DNA of 64,000 nucleotides, from the NCBI GenBank assembly GCA_022842065.1, contig JALHQH010000024.1, positions 1 through 64,000 on the forward strand, in the 5' to 3' direction. This stretch comes from Caldilineaceae bacterium (GTDB lineage Bacteria; Chloroflexota; Anaerolineae; Caldilineales; Caldilineaceae). Below are positions 8,536-18,700 of this stretch, piece by piece. A program made the translations under genes and the position numbers. The notes under the pieces were generated by a model. That model was not told the origin of the DNA and did not search any database. It was given only the letters and a program-made list of their open reading frames with translations. How positions within the stretch are numbered: position 1 is the first letter of the stretch; each line of letters begins with the position of its first letter.

Positions 8536-10104
8536 ATGGAAAAACCAGTCATTCTCACCGTTGATGATGAGCCGCAAGTGCTCAATGCAATTGAACGTGA
8601 TCTCCAACAACATTATGGCGAGCGCTATCGGATTCTCAAAGCCGGCTCGGGGGCCGAGGCGCTGGCCTTGGTCGAACGGCTGCACGCGCGCAATGCGGCG
8701 GTGGCCCTCTTCCTCGCCGACCAACGGATGCCGGCCATGACCGGCACCGAGTTTATCCTCGCCGCCCGCCAATTCTACCCCCACGCACGCAAGGTGTTGC
8801 TCACCGCCTATGCCGATACGCAGGTGGCCATCGACAGCATCAACCGTGTCGGCCTCGACCACTATATGCTCAAACCGTGGCATCCGCCGGAGCAACAGCT
8901 CTACCCGGTGCTAGATGCCGTACTGGGCGACTGGCGGACGGCGCACACCTATGGCGGTTGGACCGATGCCTTTCTCGACAGCAAACGGCGCGCGGGTGAT
9001 CCCCTGGCCGATGGGGCGGCCCAAGAACTCTTTGCCACCGGTACGATCAGCGCCGTCAATGAGCTGATGCGTAACCTGGTCCACAACGATGACCTGGTGC
9101 CAGAGACGCTGGCCCCGGTGATCCGCCACTTTCTCACCCAGACCGACGGCTTGCCGGCCTGGACCGATGAGGCAAAGCTGGTGAGCGCGCAACAGATCTT
9201 CGCCCGTTATGCCCCCACGATTGTCACCATTCTCTACTGTTACGCCCTGCCCGCGGCCTACTCGGCGCGCAAAGGGGTGCGCGTCCTCCAGATGACCAGT
9301 TACATGCAGCGCAACCCACGGCGGCGCATCATTGAAACTGCGCAATTTTTGCTTGATGTCATGGCCCCCGGCGGCCTCGACGCGAATGGGCATGGGCTGC
9401 GTTCGGCGCAGAAGGTGCGGCTCATGCACGCGGCGATTCGCGTCTTGGTCAGCCAGCGGCCAGGGTGGCTGGGGCATGATGAAACGCCGATCAACCAAGA
9501 AGATCTCGTCGGCACCTTGCTCACCTTTGGCGCGGTGACGATCGAGGGGATGCAACGGTTGGGGATCGGCCTGAGCGAGGCGGATGTTGACGCCTATTTG
9601 CATCTGTGGAATGTGGTCGGCCATGTCATGGGGATTCACTATGATCTGCTGCCACGCACTGCCACCGAAGCGGCCGATTTGGCGCTGGCGATCCAAAAGC
9701 GCCAGTGGGGCAGCAGCCCCGAAGGACAGGAACTCACACGGGCGCTCATTACCCATATCGAAGAGATGATCCCCGGCACCCTTTTTGACGGCCTTGCCAG
9801 CAGCCTGATTCGCTTTTACATTGGCGATGAGACCGCCAATACCCTGGCCGTGCCCGCTGCAGATTGGACCCAAAACCTGGTCAAAATGATGAAATACTTT
9901 AGCTGGCTGCAGAGCAACGCCACCAACCAACTGCCGGTGCTCGGCCGGCTGAGCGAAGTGATGGGGCGCAAATTGCTCGAAGGACTCTTCTGGTGTGAGC
10001 GAGGCGGCGAACGGGTGCCCTTCCATGTCCCCGCCACCTTACATGCCAGTTGGGAACTCGACCTGCCCATGCGCACAACCGCCCAGTTTGGCGCCGAGGT
10101 GTAA
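8536..10104 (+). CDS. Response regulator fused to DUF2236 (MpaB/Lcp haem-oxygenase-like) domain
   Basis: The N-terminal ~125 residues are a REC receiver: acidic pocket DDEP at 10-13, phospho-acceptor Asp62 (LADQRMPAMTG), Thr90 (LLTAYAD) and Lys113 (YMLKPWH). Residues ~140-500 match the DUF2236 family of MpaB and the rubber oxygenase Lcp. They show SKRRAGDPLADGAA, RRRIIETAQFLLDVM, QKVRLMHAAIRVL, PINQEDLVGTLLTF and LHLWNVVGHVMGIHYDLLP. Family members bind haem b and some cleave polyisoprene or act on oxygenated substrates. His298 in HAAIR is my candidate axial ligand, by analogy only. A phosphorylation-controlled DUF2236 protein is unusual; I do not know a described example. ATG 8536 follows the octamer hairpin, and only 1 nt separates the stop from the next gene. 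Confidence 0.85.
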   Translation: MEKPVILTVDDEPQVLNAIERDLQQHYGERYRILKAGSGAEALALVERLHARNAAVALFLADQRMPAMTGTEFILAARQFYPHARKVLLTAYADTQVAIDSINRVGLDHYMLKPWHPPEQQLYPVLDAVLGDWRTAHTYGGWTDAFLDSKRRAGDPLADGAAQELFATGTISAVNELMRNLVHNDDLVPETLAPVIRHFLTQTDGLPAWTDEAKLVSAQQIFARYAPTIVTILYCYALPAAYSARKGVRVLQMTSYMQRNPRRRIIETAQFLLDVMAPGGLDANGHGLRSAQKVRLMHAAIRVLVSQRPGWLGHDETPINQEDLVGTLLTFGAVTIEGMQRLGIGLSEADVDAYLHLWNVVGHVMGIHYDLLPRTATEAADLALAIQKRQWGSSPEGQELTRALITHIEEMIPGTLFDGLASSLIRFYIGDETANTLAVPAADWTQNLVKMMKYFSWLQSNATNQLPVLGRLSEVMGRKLLEGLFWCERGGERVPFHVPATLHASWELDLPMRTTAQFGAEV

Positions 10105-10105
10105 C

Positions 10106-11515
10106 ATGGCGGAACCAGCGCAGATTCTGATTGTCGATGATGAACCCTTCAACGTCGACTATCTAGCCCAGGAGTTAGCAGATCTTGACTATGCGACCTT
10201 GGCCGCTGAGGATGGCCCAACGGCGCTTGCGGTGGCAACAGCTGCGGCACCCGATCTGATCCTGCTTGACATTATGTTGCCGGGGATGAGTGGCTTTGCG
10301 GTGTTGACCGCGTTGAAGGCCGCCCCTAACACTCGCGATATCCCAGTCCTGATCATCTCTGCCCTGACCGATATGACGAGCGTTGTACGCGGGATCGATC
10401 TGGGAGCGGAGGATTATCTGGCTAAGCCCTTCGACCCGCGGCTGCTCCAGACGCGCATCCGCACCTGTCTGGAGAAAAAGCGGCTGCGCGATCTGGAAAA
10501 GCGCTATCTGCAACAGGAGCTGGCACTGCGCCAAAACGAAAAGCTGGCGACGATCGGGCGGCTAAGCGCCGGGCTGACCCATGAACTCAACAACCCGGCG
10601 GCGGCGACCCAACGCGGGGCCGAACAGTTGACCGCCCGTCTGGCCCAGACCGAAGCCGCGTACCAGCGTTTGCTGGCCACACCACTGACGCCAGCGCAGC
10701 AAGAGCAGATGAGGACGTTGACAGAGAATCTCCAAGCACGGGTGCGTACACCATTGCTGATTGATGCCCTGGATCGCATTGATGCGCTTGAGGCGTTGGA
10801 ACCCTGGCTGTTTGCCCAGCTCGGTACAGCCACCGATGCGGACGCGCTCGTCGAGTTGGGCTATACCGCGGAAAGCTTGCCGGCGCAGTTGGCCCCGTTT
10901 CCACGCGCCCAGTGGTCGACGTTGGTGAGCTGGCTCTGTGGGCGCTTTGCCGGCCAACAACTGCTGGCTGAAATTGGGGAGGGCGCGACGCGCATCAGCG
11001 CGATTGTCAACGCCCTCAAACAGTACATCTATCTCGACCAGGGGCCAGTGCAGCCGGTCGATGTGCAAGCGGGGTTGGAGAGCACCCTCCTCCTCTTGCG
11101 CGGCAAGCTGAGCGGGATCACAGTGCAGCGCCACTACGCCCCGGATCTGCCGCACATCCAGGGCTATGGCAGCGAACTCAATCAGGTTTGGACGAATCTG
11201 ATCGACAATGCGATTGGGGCGCTGAAGGGGCAAGGGCTGCTCACGGTCACCACCCGCGCAGCTGGTAATGACATCGTTGTCGAGATCAGCGATACCGGCC
11301 CTGGCATCCCGACCGCGCAGCAGGCCCAGATCTTTGACCCCTTCTTTACCACCAAGCCACCAGGGCAGGGCACCGGGTTGGGGCTGAGTATTGCCCATAC
11401 CGTCGTCGTCCAAAAACAGGGCGGCCACCTCAGCGTCACCTCGCAGCCGGGGGCGACCTGTTTTACGGTGCAGTTGCCGCGCACGTTGCCGGGAAAGGCA
11501 CTTTTGACAGGATGA
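10106..11515 (+). CDS. REC-histidine kinase hybrid (cytosolic)
   Basis: This protein is 469 residues long. REC comes first (VDDEP at 10-14, Asp55 in LILLDIMLPGMSG, Lys107 in LAKPFD), then a helix. A HisKA-type H-box GLTHELNNPAAA (His159) and a long helical insertion (~175-290) follow, before HATPase (NLIDNAIGAL, DTGPGIP, GTGLGLSIAH). There is no membrane segment, so input comes as phosphate or by protein contact. The HELNNP H-box and FDPFFTTK are typical of NtrB-like kinases. ATG 10106 lies 1 nt after the previous stop, so the two genes form an operon. The stop codon (11513-11515) falls inside the first units of the next octamer array. A relay from the cNMP kinase through both REC proteins is plausible but not shown. 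Confidence 0.9.
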   Translation: MAEPAQILIVDDEPFNVDYLAQELADLDYATLAAEDGPTALAVATAAAPDLILLDIMLPGMSGFAVLTALKAAPNTRDIPVLIISALTDMTSVVRGIDLGAEDYLAKPFDPRLLQTRIRTCLEKKRLRDLEKRYLQQELALRQNEKLATIGRLSAGLTHELNNPAAATQRGAEQLTARLAQTEAAYQRLLATPLTPAQQEQMRTLTENLQARVRTPLLIDALDRIDALEALEPWLFAQLGTATDADALVELGYTAESLPAQLAPFPRAQWSTLVSWLCGRFAGQQLLAEIGEGATRISAIVNALKQYIYLDQGPVQPVDVQAGLESTLLLLRGKLSGITVQRHYAPDLPHIQGYGSELNQVWTNLIDNAIGALKGQGLLTVTTRAAGNDIVVEISDTGPGIPTAQQAQIFDPFFTTKPPGQGTGLGLSIAHTVVVQKQGGHLSVTSQPGATCFTVQLPRTLPGKALLTG

Positions 11516-11631
11516 CAGGGTGACAGGAGGACAGGATGACAAGGTGACAAGGTGACAAGGTGACAGGATGAGGACGACCCATTCCTCTTGTCCTCTTGTC
11601 ATCTTGTCATCTTGTCATCTTGTCATCCTGT
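11505..11631. repeat. Inverted octamer arrays TGACAAGG/CTTGTCAT
   Basis: Eight consecutive 8-bp units (TGACAGGA, TGACAGGG, TGACAAGG…) occupy 11505-11568 in strict register. Six complementary units (CCTCTTGT, CATCTTGT…) occupy 11584-11631. The loop is about 15 nt. The first unit pair contains the stop codon of the upstream kinase. The unit family is the same as at 8213-8490. Confidence 0.92.
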
Positions 11632-11676
11632 CATTGGTAGATAAAACAAATCGGCATAAACGCTAAGGAATTCACA

Positions 11677-12132
11677 ATGACACGCGAGTATACGTTTATT
11701 GACCATTGGTACATTAAGGCCCCGCTGGCAGAGGTCTTTGCCCACATTGCTGACCCGCGCACCTATCCCCAGTGGTGGCCTTCGTATGATCGGGTCGAGC
11801 TGATCAACCAGCCCCAAGGCGGCAACCCGATGGCGCGGCTGATGGTAAAATCAGTCTTTGGCTATCGGCTCCAGCTGGATGTGGAGACCGTGGAAGCGCA
11901 ACCACCGCACCTACTGCGGACTGTGGCGCGCGGCCAACTGAACGGCACCGGCGACTGGATCTTTACGCAAGAAGGGGAGACCACTCACGCCGCGTGGACC
12001 TGGATCGTCGCTTCTGACCATCCGCTGTTGAATCTGCTGGAGCCAATCGCCAAACCGATCTTTGCCTGGAGCCACAACGACGCCTCGCAAAAGGGCCACC
12101 GTGGTCTCAAACAGTTGCTGGAACGGCGCTAA
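11677..12132 (+). CDS. SRPBCC (START-like) family protein
   Basis: This 151-residue single-domain protein has the polyketide-cyclase/START-like helix-grip pattern: IDHWYIKAPLAEVFAHIADP at the start, PQWWPSYDRVEL, a central beta-rich half (WIFTQEGETTHAAWTWIV) and a long C-terminal helix (SQKGHRGLKQLLERR). Members bind hydrophobic ligands in a deep pocket; many are of unknown role. No catalytic residues can be assigned. It starts 46 bp after the octamer hairpin and converges on the BTAD regulator with a 4-bp overlap of stop codons, leaving no room for a terminator between the two genes. Confidence 0.85.
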   Translation: MTREYTFIDHWYIKAPLAEVFAHIADPRTYPQWWPSYDRVELINQPQGGNPMARLMVKSVFGYRLQLDVETVEAQPPHLLRTVARGQLNGTGDWIFTQEGETTHAAWTWIVASDHPLLNLLEPIAKPIFAWSHNDASQKGHRGLKQLLERR

Positions 12133-15100
12133 GCAGCCATTGATTCACTCTGCTGCGCGGCATAGGCGGCCATCAAGGTGCGGTGTATAGGGACCGCGTC
12201 GAGGAACATAGCTTGCACTTCGGGATCAGGCAATTGATCCGCATAGTGACGCAGCAGGGTGTAGCCTTTGGTCAACACAACCGCGGCGCGCAGATCGGCA
12301 TGGAGTGCCAGCACTTGATAGCAGCTGAGGTAGACGCGAAAGGGTTCCTCGTAGCCAATATGGGGCAATGTGTTGAGGCTAGACCAGAGCGTTTCGGCAT
12401 AGGCAAGGGCAGCGGCGTTATCACCCTGTTGGAGGGCCAAACGCGCCAGCCCGGCTTGCGCTTCGGCAGCTTTGTGGTGCAAACCCAAGAGGGCATAGTG
12501 CGTCAACGCTTGTTGATAAACCGCGTGTGTAGCGCAGACGGGTGCGCTGTCTTCCATCACCAGGCCAAGCACGACCAGGGCATCGGCTTGCTGGCTCCGG
12601 CCAAAAAGTTCTTGCGCCATCTGTAAACCACGCTCGGCATCGGCCAGCGCCTGCTGCTGGTCGCCGGTCGCATGAGCCAACAAGGCCTGCGGTAAGCGCC
12701 AGCGGTAAGTCTCCCAGGCGGGATAGTCCAAAGTCTGCAAGATGGTATTGGCCTGGGTCAAATAGCGCGCGGCGGCCGCCACATCGCCCAGATAGAGCTC
12801 AAGTCGGCCTTGATCGACCAAGGTATTACACTCGCTCGGCAGTAAACCGATGGCGTGGAAGCGTTGCGCAGCTTCTGCTAGACGCTCGGCCGCCAGGCGA
12901 TACTCACCACAGAGCAGCAACGCTTCCCCCAGGTTCCAGAGGGCAATGCTCTCGCCCCAGCGAAAGCCCACTTGGCGCGCCAGGTGCAGCGCCCGTTCCC
13001 CCTCCTGTCGCGCCGTGGTGTAATCGCCCATTATTCGCGCAATATCAAAGAGATCGGTCAGGCAGACAACTTCGCCAGTCAGGTAACCGCTAGACTGGCA
13101 GATCGCCAACCCCGTTTGGGCATAGTGGTGCGCAGCCGCGTAGTCATCTTGGGTCAGCGCAATCGAACAGAGCCAGCCAACCGCACGCCGTTCCAGATCG
13201 GCCAGCAAGGCGTGGTAAAGCGGTTGGTGGCGCTGCTGTTGGGCCAGGTCAATCGTCTGGAGCAACCACTGCATCGCGGCCGGTGAGTTGCCAAGCCGCC
13301 GTTGGACCTGCCCTTGCACCAATGCGCCCAGCACTTCGCCGGCCACGACGCCATGGGTTTGGCCCAGTTGATAGGCGGCTTCGGCGCTCGTCTGTGCCGC
13401 GGCATGTTCACCCAAGCCAATCAAGAAAGAGCCGTGGAAGCCCAGAAAGGTGCTGAGTAGTTGCAATTGTGGCACCGGCGTGGTGGTAGCCCCACAGGCG
13501 GCAAGGGGTTGGCGCAGCACGTTGCTCGCTGCTTGAAAGATCGTCGCCCCTTCGCGCGTTAGCCCCGTGAAGACATAAAATTCACGGAGGGCCAGCACAC
13601 TCTGCTCCAGCAGCCCCAGCCAATGGTGCTGGACTGCTAGGTGCCAGGCTTGGCGGATGTTGTCAAGTTCGCCTTGCAATTCGGCCGCCGCGCCGCGCGG
13701 GTCAGATCGTTGCAGACGCTGCTGGCGGGCTGCGACAAAGTCCAAATAGTAGCGACTATATAATTCCTCCACCCGGCGCTGCACCATAGGTTGGGCAGCC
13801 AAGGCTTCGGCGGCAAACTGACGCAACAATTCGTGAATCTCGTACCGGCCATCGGTTGCGGTCGGCCCTTCTACCCGTCGCACCAGCGATTTACGCACCA
13901 GCGCCGCCAAAATTGGCAACGTCGCGCCGGCGACCGTGAGCGCGGCTTCCCGCGTAAAGCCACCGTGGAACAGGGAAAGTTGGCCAAAGACCTGTTGCTC
14001 CGCCGCGGTTAGCAATTCCCAAGACCAGGCAAAGACCGCACGCATACTGCGTTGACGTTCAGGAACATTGCGCCAATCCACGGCGAGGAAGTCGACGCTC
14101 TTTTCGATCTCGGCAATGATCTCGGTTAGCGACAAAAGCTCGACCCAGGCTGCCGCCAACTCTAAGCCCAAGGGCATCCCTTGTACCAGTCGGCAGATCT
14201 GGCGCACCGCCGCTAGATTCTCTTCCCCTAACTGAAAAGTCGGCTGCCCGCGCTGGGCGCGCTCGACAAAGAGGCGGACAGCCGACGCGGTGCGCGCGAC
14301 CGCCAAGGTGCTCTGGGGAGCGTAGTCCATGGCGTGAACTGTATAGAGCTGTTCGCCGGCAAGATTGAGCCGCTCGCGTGCCGTAATCAGCAGCTGGACG
14401 CCAGGCGCCTGCTGAAGGATGGCTGCGACGAGCGCTGTCCCGGCCAGCAGATGTTCAAAGTTATCCAGAATGAGCAACAGGTGCCGGGGGCGTAGATAGG
14501 CCAACAGGATCGCTTCCGGTTCGCTGCCCGCCAAGGGCAGTTCTAGCGCGGTCGCAATCGCCTGCGCCAGGCCGCTGGCGCTTTGCAGTGCCGCCAACGC
14601 CACAAAGCAAACGCCATCGGGAAAGGATGGGGAGGCAGGATCAACTAGGAGGCGCTGGGCGCATTCCATCGCCAGGCGCGTCTTGCCCATGCCCCCGGCA
14701 CCCACCAGCGTCAGCAGTTGTAGCTGGGGCTGGCGGAGCAAGGCGACTACTTCGGCGACCTCCTGCTCGCGGCCAATAAAGGGGGTCAGGGGCAGGGGCA
14801 AGCGCGCAGTGGGGACGGGTGGGATCACGCTTGGCGGCGCCGGCAGCCCCGCGGCCGGTGCTGTAAATTCATGCTGCCGGATCTGCTCATACAAAGCCAC
14901 GGTCTTGCCATCTGGTTCAATGCCCAGTTGCGTCGCCAGTTGCTGACGACAGCGATGATACTGTTCCAGCGCGGCGGTGCGTTGGCCGCTCTGTGCCAAT
15001 GCCCACATCCGCTGGCGGTGCGCCTCTTCTCGTAAAGGATCCAGCACCAATTGACGGTCGGCATAGCGCAAGAGCAGCGCCAAATCCGCCTGATGGAGGG

Positions 15101-15644
15101 CGATCAGCGCCAGTTGGTGCAGCGTGTCGCTCATCTGCAAGTGAAGCTGTTCCTGGGTCAGCCGGCGCCAGACTTCAAAGGGTTCGCTCTCATCGATCGC
15201 AAAGCCGCTGAGGAAATCGGCATGATAGAGCGCCTGTGCTTGATCTAAGCGCTGTCGGCAAGCTTCACAGGTGAGCAGCTGTTCGTGCCGATGGCCGGCC
15301 ACCGCTGCCAATAGAGCACGAAATTGGCTAACGTCAACCTCGATTAAGGCGGCGGGATTGAAAGCAATGCTGTGGCGGGTGATCAACAGCCAGGGTGGAT
15401 CGGCGGTCTCGTCACCAAGGGCGCGGCGCAACTGGTAGAGCACCTGGCGCAGATTGGTGCGGGCGTTCGTCTCAGTTTGCTCTGGCCAGAGCAAACTTGT
15501 CAAAAGCGCGCGCGGGTGGTTGTCACGTTCGACAGCCAGATAGATCAACAGAGCGCGCACTTTGTTACTGTCGAAGACAGGAATCGGTTGCCGGTTCTGT
15601 AGGGCAGCAAAAGGGCCTAACAACGTTAGCTTTAATTGGTTCAT
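12129..15644 (-). CDS. BTAD-type activator with NB-ARC ATPase and TPR repeats (AfsR-like)
   Basis: This protein of about 1171 residues has an OmpR/PhoB-type winged helix at 1-95 (TLLGPFAALQNRQPI…ALLIYLAVER) and a BTAD helical domain at ~100-250. A proline-rich linker leads to a STAND ATPase (Walker A VGAGGMGKT at 314-322, Walker B LLLILDNFEHLL). The C-terminal half is TPR-like helices. Such proteins switch on target genes when ligand and ATP binding relieve autoinhibition. ATG 15644 is chosen because MNQLKLTLLG aligns with the start of the neighbouring paralogue; the frame otherwise extends to 15713 through the octamer hairpin. It lies head-to-tail behind its paralogue. Target genes are unknown. 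Confidence 0.88.
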   Translation of the reverse strand: MNQLKLTLLGPFAALQNRQPIPVFDSNKVRALLIYLAVERDNHPRALLTSLLWPEQTETNARTNLRQVLYQLRRALGDETADPPWLLITRHSIAFNPAALIEVDVSQFRALLAAVAGHRHEQLLTCEACRQRLDQAQALYHADFLSGFAIDESEPFEVWRRLTQEQLHLQMSDTLHQLALIALHQADLALLLRYADRQLVLDPLREEAHRQRMWALAQSGQRTAALEQYHRCRQQLATQLGIEPDGKTVALYEQIRQHEFTAPAAGLPAPPSVIPPVPTARLPLPLTPFIGREQEVAEVVALLRQPQLQLLTLVGAGGMGKTRLAMECAQRLLVDPASPSFPDGVCFVALAALQSASGLAQAIATALELPLAGSEPEAILLAYLRPRHLLLILDNFEHLLAGTALVAAILQQAPGVQLLITARERLNLAGEQLYTVHAMDYAPQSTLAVARTASAVRLFVERAQRGQPTFQLGEENLAAVRQICRLVQGMPLGLELAAAWVELLSLTEIIAEIEKSVDFLAVDWRNVPERQRSMRAVFAWSWELLTAAEQQVFGQLSLFHGGFTREAALTVAGATLPILAALVRKSLVRRVEGPTATDGRYEIHELLRQFAAEALAAQPMVQRRVEELYSRYYLDFVAARQQRLQRSDPRGAAAELQGELDNIRQAWHLAVQHHWLGLLEQSVLALREFYVFTGLTREGATIFQAASNVLRQPLAACGATTTPVPQLQLLSTFLGFHGSFLIGLGEHAAAQTSAEAAYQLGQTHGVVAGEVLGALVQGQVQRRLGNSPAAMQWLLQTIDLAQQQRHQPLYHALLADLERRAVGWLCSIALTQDDYAAAHHYAQTGLAICQSSGYLTGEVVCLTDLFDIARIMGDYTTARQEGERALHLARQVGFRWGESIALWNLGEALLLCGEYRLAAERLAEAAQRFHAIGLLPSECNTLVDQGRLELYLGDVAAAARYLTQANTILQTLDYPAWETYRWRLPQALLAHATGDQQQALADAERGLQMAQELFGRSQQADALVVLGLVMEDSAPVCATHAVYQQALTHYALLGLHHKAAEAQAGLARLALQQGDNAAALAYAETLWSSLNTLPHIGYEEPFRVYLSCYQVLALHADLRAAVVLTKGYTLLRHYADQLPDPEVQAMFLDAVPIHRTLMAAYAAQQSESMAA

Positions 15645-15660
15645 AACTATTCTGAAAATC

Positions 15661-15713
15661 GTCGCAGCGTCGTGTGGTCGTGTGGTCGCGTCGTCCAGAC
15701 CACATGACCACAC
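15661..15713. repeat. GTCGTGTG octamer hairpin between the two BTAD genes
   Basis: 8-bp units GTCGCAGC, GTCGTGTG, GTCGTGTG and GTCGCGTC run from 15661 to 15692. They face GACCACAT and GACCACAC (15698-15713), giving a hairpin of about 16-20 bp. The architecture matches the other octamer hairpins but the unit sequence is unrelated. It lies in the 5' leader of the first BTAD gene, directly after the second ends. Confidence 0.8.
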
Positions 15714-15730
15714 GGCCTAGGTAAGCCCGT

Positions 15731-18700
15731 TCAATGGTGCGTAACCACCTCGCGCAAGGTGCGATGAATGGACACATTATGCAGGAAGAGCCGCCGGTGC
15801 TGGACGTTTTGAATGCGGTCGGCATATTGTTGCAACACCTGCCGCCCCTGGGCAAGCACGGCACCGGCGCGCAAATCACCGGCCGCGGCTAAGACCTGAT
15901 AGCAAGTCAGATAGGCGCGGAACGGCTCATCATACCCCACCCGCACCTCGCGCTGCATGGTTTGCAAGATCGTTTCGACATGGCTAAGCGCCCCGGCTAA
16001 TACCCCTTGGCGCAAAGCGACCTGCGCTAGCCCTGCGGCCGCTTCAACCGCCAACATCGGCAAGTGATTCGTTGTATAGTAATGTAACGCCTCTTGGTAG
16101 CGCAGTGCGGCATCGGCATCCTGCGCCAGGCCCAGTTGATTATGCGCCAATAGCAGCAGATAATGGGCACGCATCAAGGGAGTTTGCGCCACCGACAGCA
16201 CCTGTAACCCTTGACTTGCCGCCTTCACGCCCGCCGCATAGCGCCCTTGGAGCCAATCGGCGCCGGCAAGCCCCAACCAGACATACTTCTGCACATCCGT
16301 CGACTCGCCGCGCACCATGTACGGGCGCAAGCGAGCAAAGTACGCTTGCGCGGCGTCATCGTCACCCAGGTAGCTATAGACCCGCGCCAGCGTCAGCAGT
16401 GAATAAGCGGCCTTCAGCGGATCATTAATGCGTTGGAAGATGGCCAATGCGGCCTGACACCGCGTCGCAGCCTCTTCATAGGCACCGTCAAGCAAGAGCG
16501 CATCGCCCAGCTCAAGTTGCGCCGAGGCTTCTCCCCAGCGATAGCCAAAGGTGCGGGCAATGGGCAGGGCCGTGGTGAAGAGCTGCTGGGCAGTCGTCAG
16601 GTCACGCCGCGCGCTGGCCAAGCTGGCTAAATTGAGCAGAAAACTCAGTTCACTCCGCCGGAGTCCCCAGCGCTGCGCCAGCGCGAGCCCTTCATGAAAG
16701 CGAGCATACGCTTCGTCATAATGACTTTGCAACAAGGCTTGATGGGCCAGCCAGAGAATGGCAGTAAGTTCGGTTTCGATCAACGGTGGCAGGGCGGGAG
16801 CCTGTTGTTGATAGCTGCGCACTAACGCCAACGTAGCAGTCAACGCCGCCTGTCCGCCCTGATAATCGCCCCGGCGAATGGTAATAATGGCCCGGAGCAC
16901 CTGCCCAAGTGATTCGGCCCAGTAATTGCCCGTGACGCGACTCACGGGGAGCAGCGCTTCGATCAGTACAAACGCCTGGTCATAGAGCCCTTGATGGACG
17001 AGGAATTGCGCCTCAAGTGTCGGCAACGTGCTGCGGAGCATTTCCGCATCCGGTGCAGTTGGTTCGAGCGGCGAGGCTAGCGGGTTTGGCAAGGCGTGCT
17101 GCGCATAGCGAAAGCTCTGCACCCCTTGCGCCGTAAGCCCCGCGACCAGATAGAATTCGCCCAGCGCGTAGGCACACTGCGCCAGCGCCGCGTGGTGCCC
17201 ATGATCCGCCGCCCAGCGCCAGGCCTGTTCAATATTGTCCAACTCCGCTTGTAGACGCGCCACGGCCGCGCCGGACGTTACGGTCGCAAACTGTTGGGCG
17301 GACTCGACAACCAAACGTAGGTAGTAATCGCTATGCGCCGCCCCAATCGCCAGCGTCTCGCCGGCGTGATTCAACTGCTCCGTGGCAAATTGGCGGAGCA
17401 ATTCATGTGACTGATAACGGCCACCTTCAATGTCCTGCGGTGCGAATTGCAGGAACGATTTATGAATCAGCGCCGCTAAGCTCCGCAACGTGACCCCGGT
17501 AACGGCACCAGCCGCGGCCCGTGTAAAAGTACCCTGAAAGATCGCCAGCCGGCGCAAGGCCTGCTGTTCCGTCTGGTTCAGCAATTGCCAGGACCAATCG
17601 AAGACGGCGCGCATGCTCTGTTGGCGTGAAGGGATCCCACGCCAATGGCTCGTCAGAAAGTCGGTGCTTTGGGCGATCTCATCGGCAATCGCCGGCAGCG
17701 GCAAAACCTCCAGCCACGCCGCGGCCATCTCCAAGGCCAGGGGCACCCCCTGCACCCGTTGACAAATGTGGATGACGGCGGGCAGGGTATCAGCGCTCAG
17801 TTGAAAGTGGGGTGCGACGCGCTGCGCGCATTGGCAAAAGAGCGCAATCGCCGAATTTTCTTGGGCCAGCGTCGCCAGATCACCCGTAGCGGCGGGGACG
17901 GGCATCGCCACTGTGTCGACGGTTAGGGGCGGATAACGCATGCCCTCCAACACAAAAAGCTGCTCACCGGGAATGTTGAGCCGCTCGCGCGAGGTGACAA
18001 TTAACTGGACACCCGGTGCCGCTTGAAGCAGCTCGACAAGCAGAGCGGTGCCGCTCAGTAGCTGCTCAAAGTTATCCAAAATCAACAGAGCTTGTTGATC
18101 CCGTAAAAATTGCGCCAGTGCACGCGCCGGCTCCACGCCGGGCTGATTGAGACCCAGGGCCGTAGCCAGCACCGCGGCCAGCGCCGCCGGATCAGTCAGC
18201 CCAGCCAGCGCCACAAAAAAGACATTTGCATTGACCGTCGCATAATAGATCTGTCCCACCTGCTGCGCCAATCGCGTCTTGCCAATGCCGCCAGGGCCAA
18301 GTAGGGAGATCAAGCGCGCGTCGGGCTGCTGCAAGTGTGCCAATAATGCCGCCAATTCCGCGGCGCGTCCGACAAAGGGCGTCAGCGGTGTTGGCAGCTG
18401 ATTGGCAGCAGCAGCATCCTGGCGATTCGCCTGCTGTGCAGGCGCGCCATTATCATCATAGCTACGATCCGCACGCCAGCCCGCCCCCAGGGCAGGGGGT
18501 TGCGGCGACCTGTCCCGCGGCGGTGACCAGGTGCCGGTCGCCACGGTGGCGGCAAATGCGGATGCACCGGCTTGTGCCGGGCTGGTGTCAATCGTCGCAG
18601 CTGCGCCAGCGGGCGCTGCCGTCGTAGGCGCGGCCCCGGCGCGAATCTGTTCATAGAGCGCAGTAGTGTATTCATCCGGCACGGCACCTAGCTCGTCAGC

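Noticed and set aside
8911..10026. Long minus-strand open frame of 371 codons
   Set aside because: It is the shadow of the REC-DUF2236 gene, which has clear domain motifs on the plus strand.
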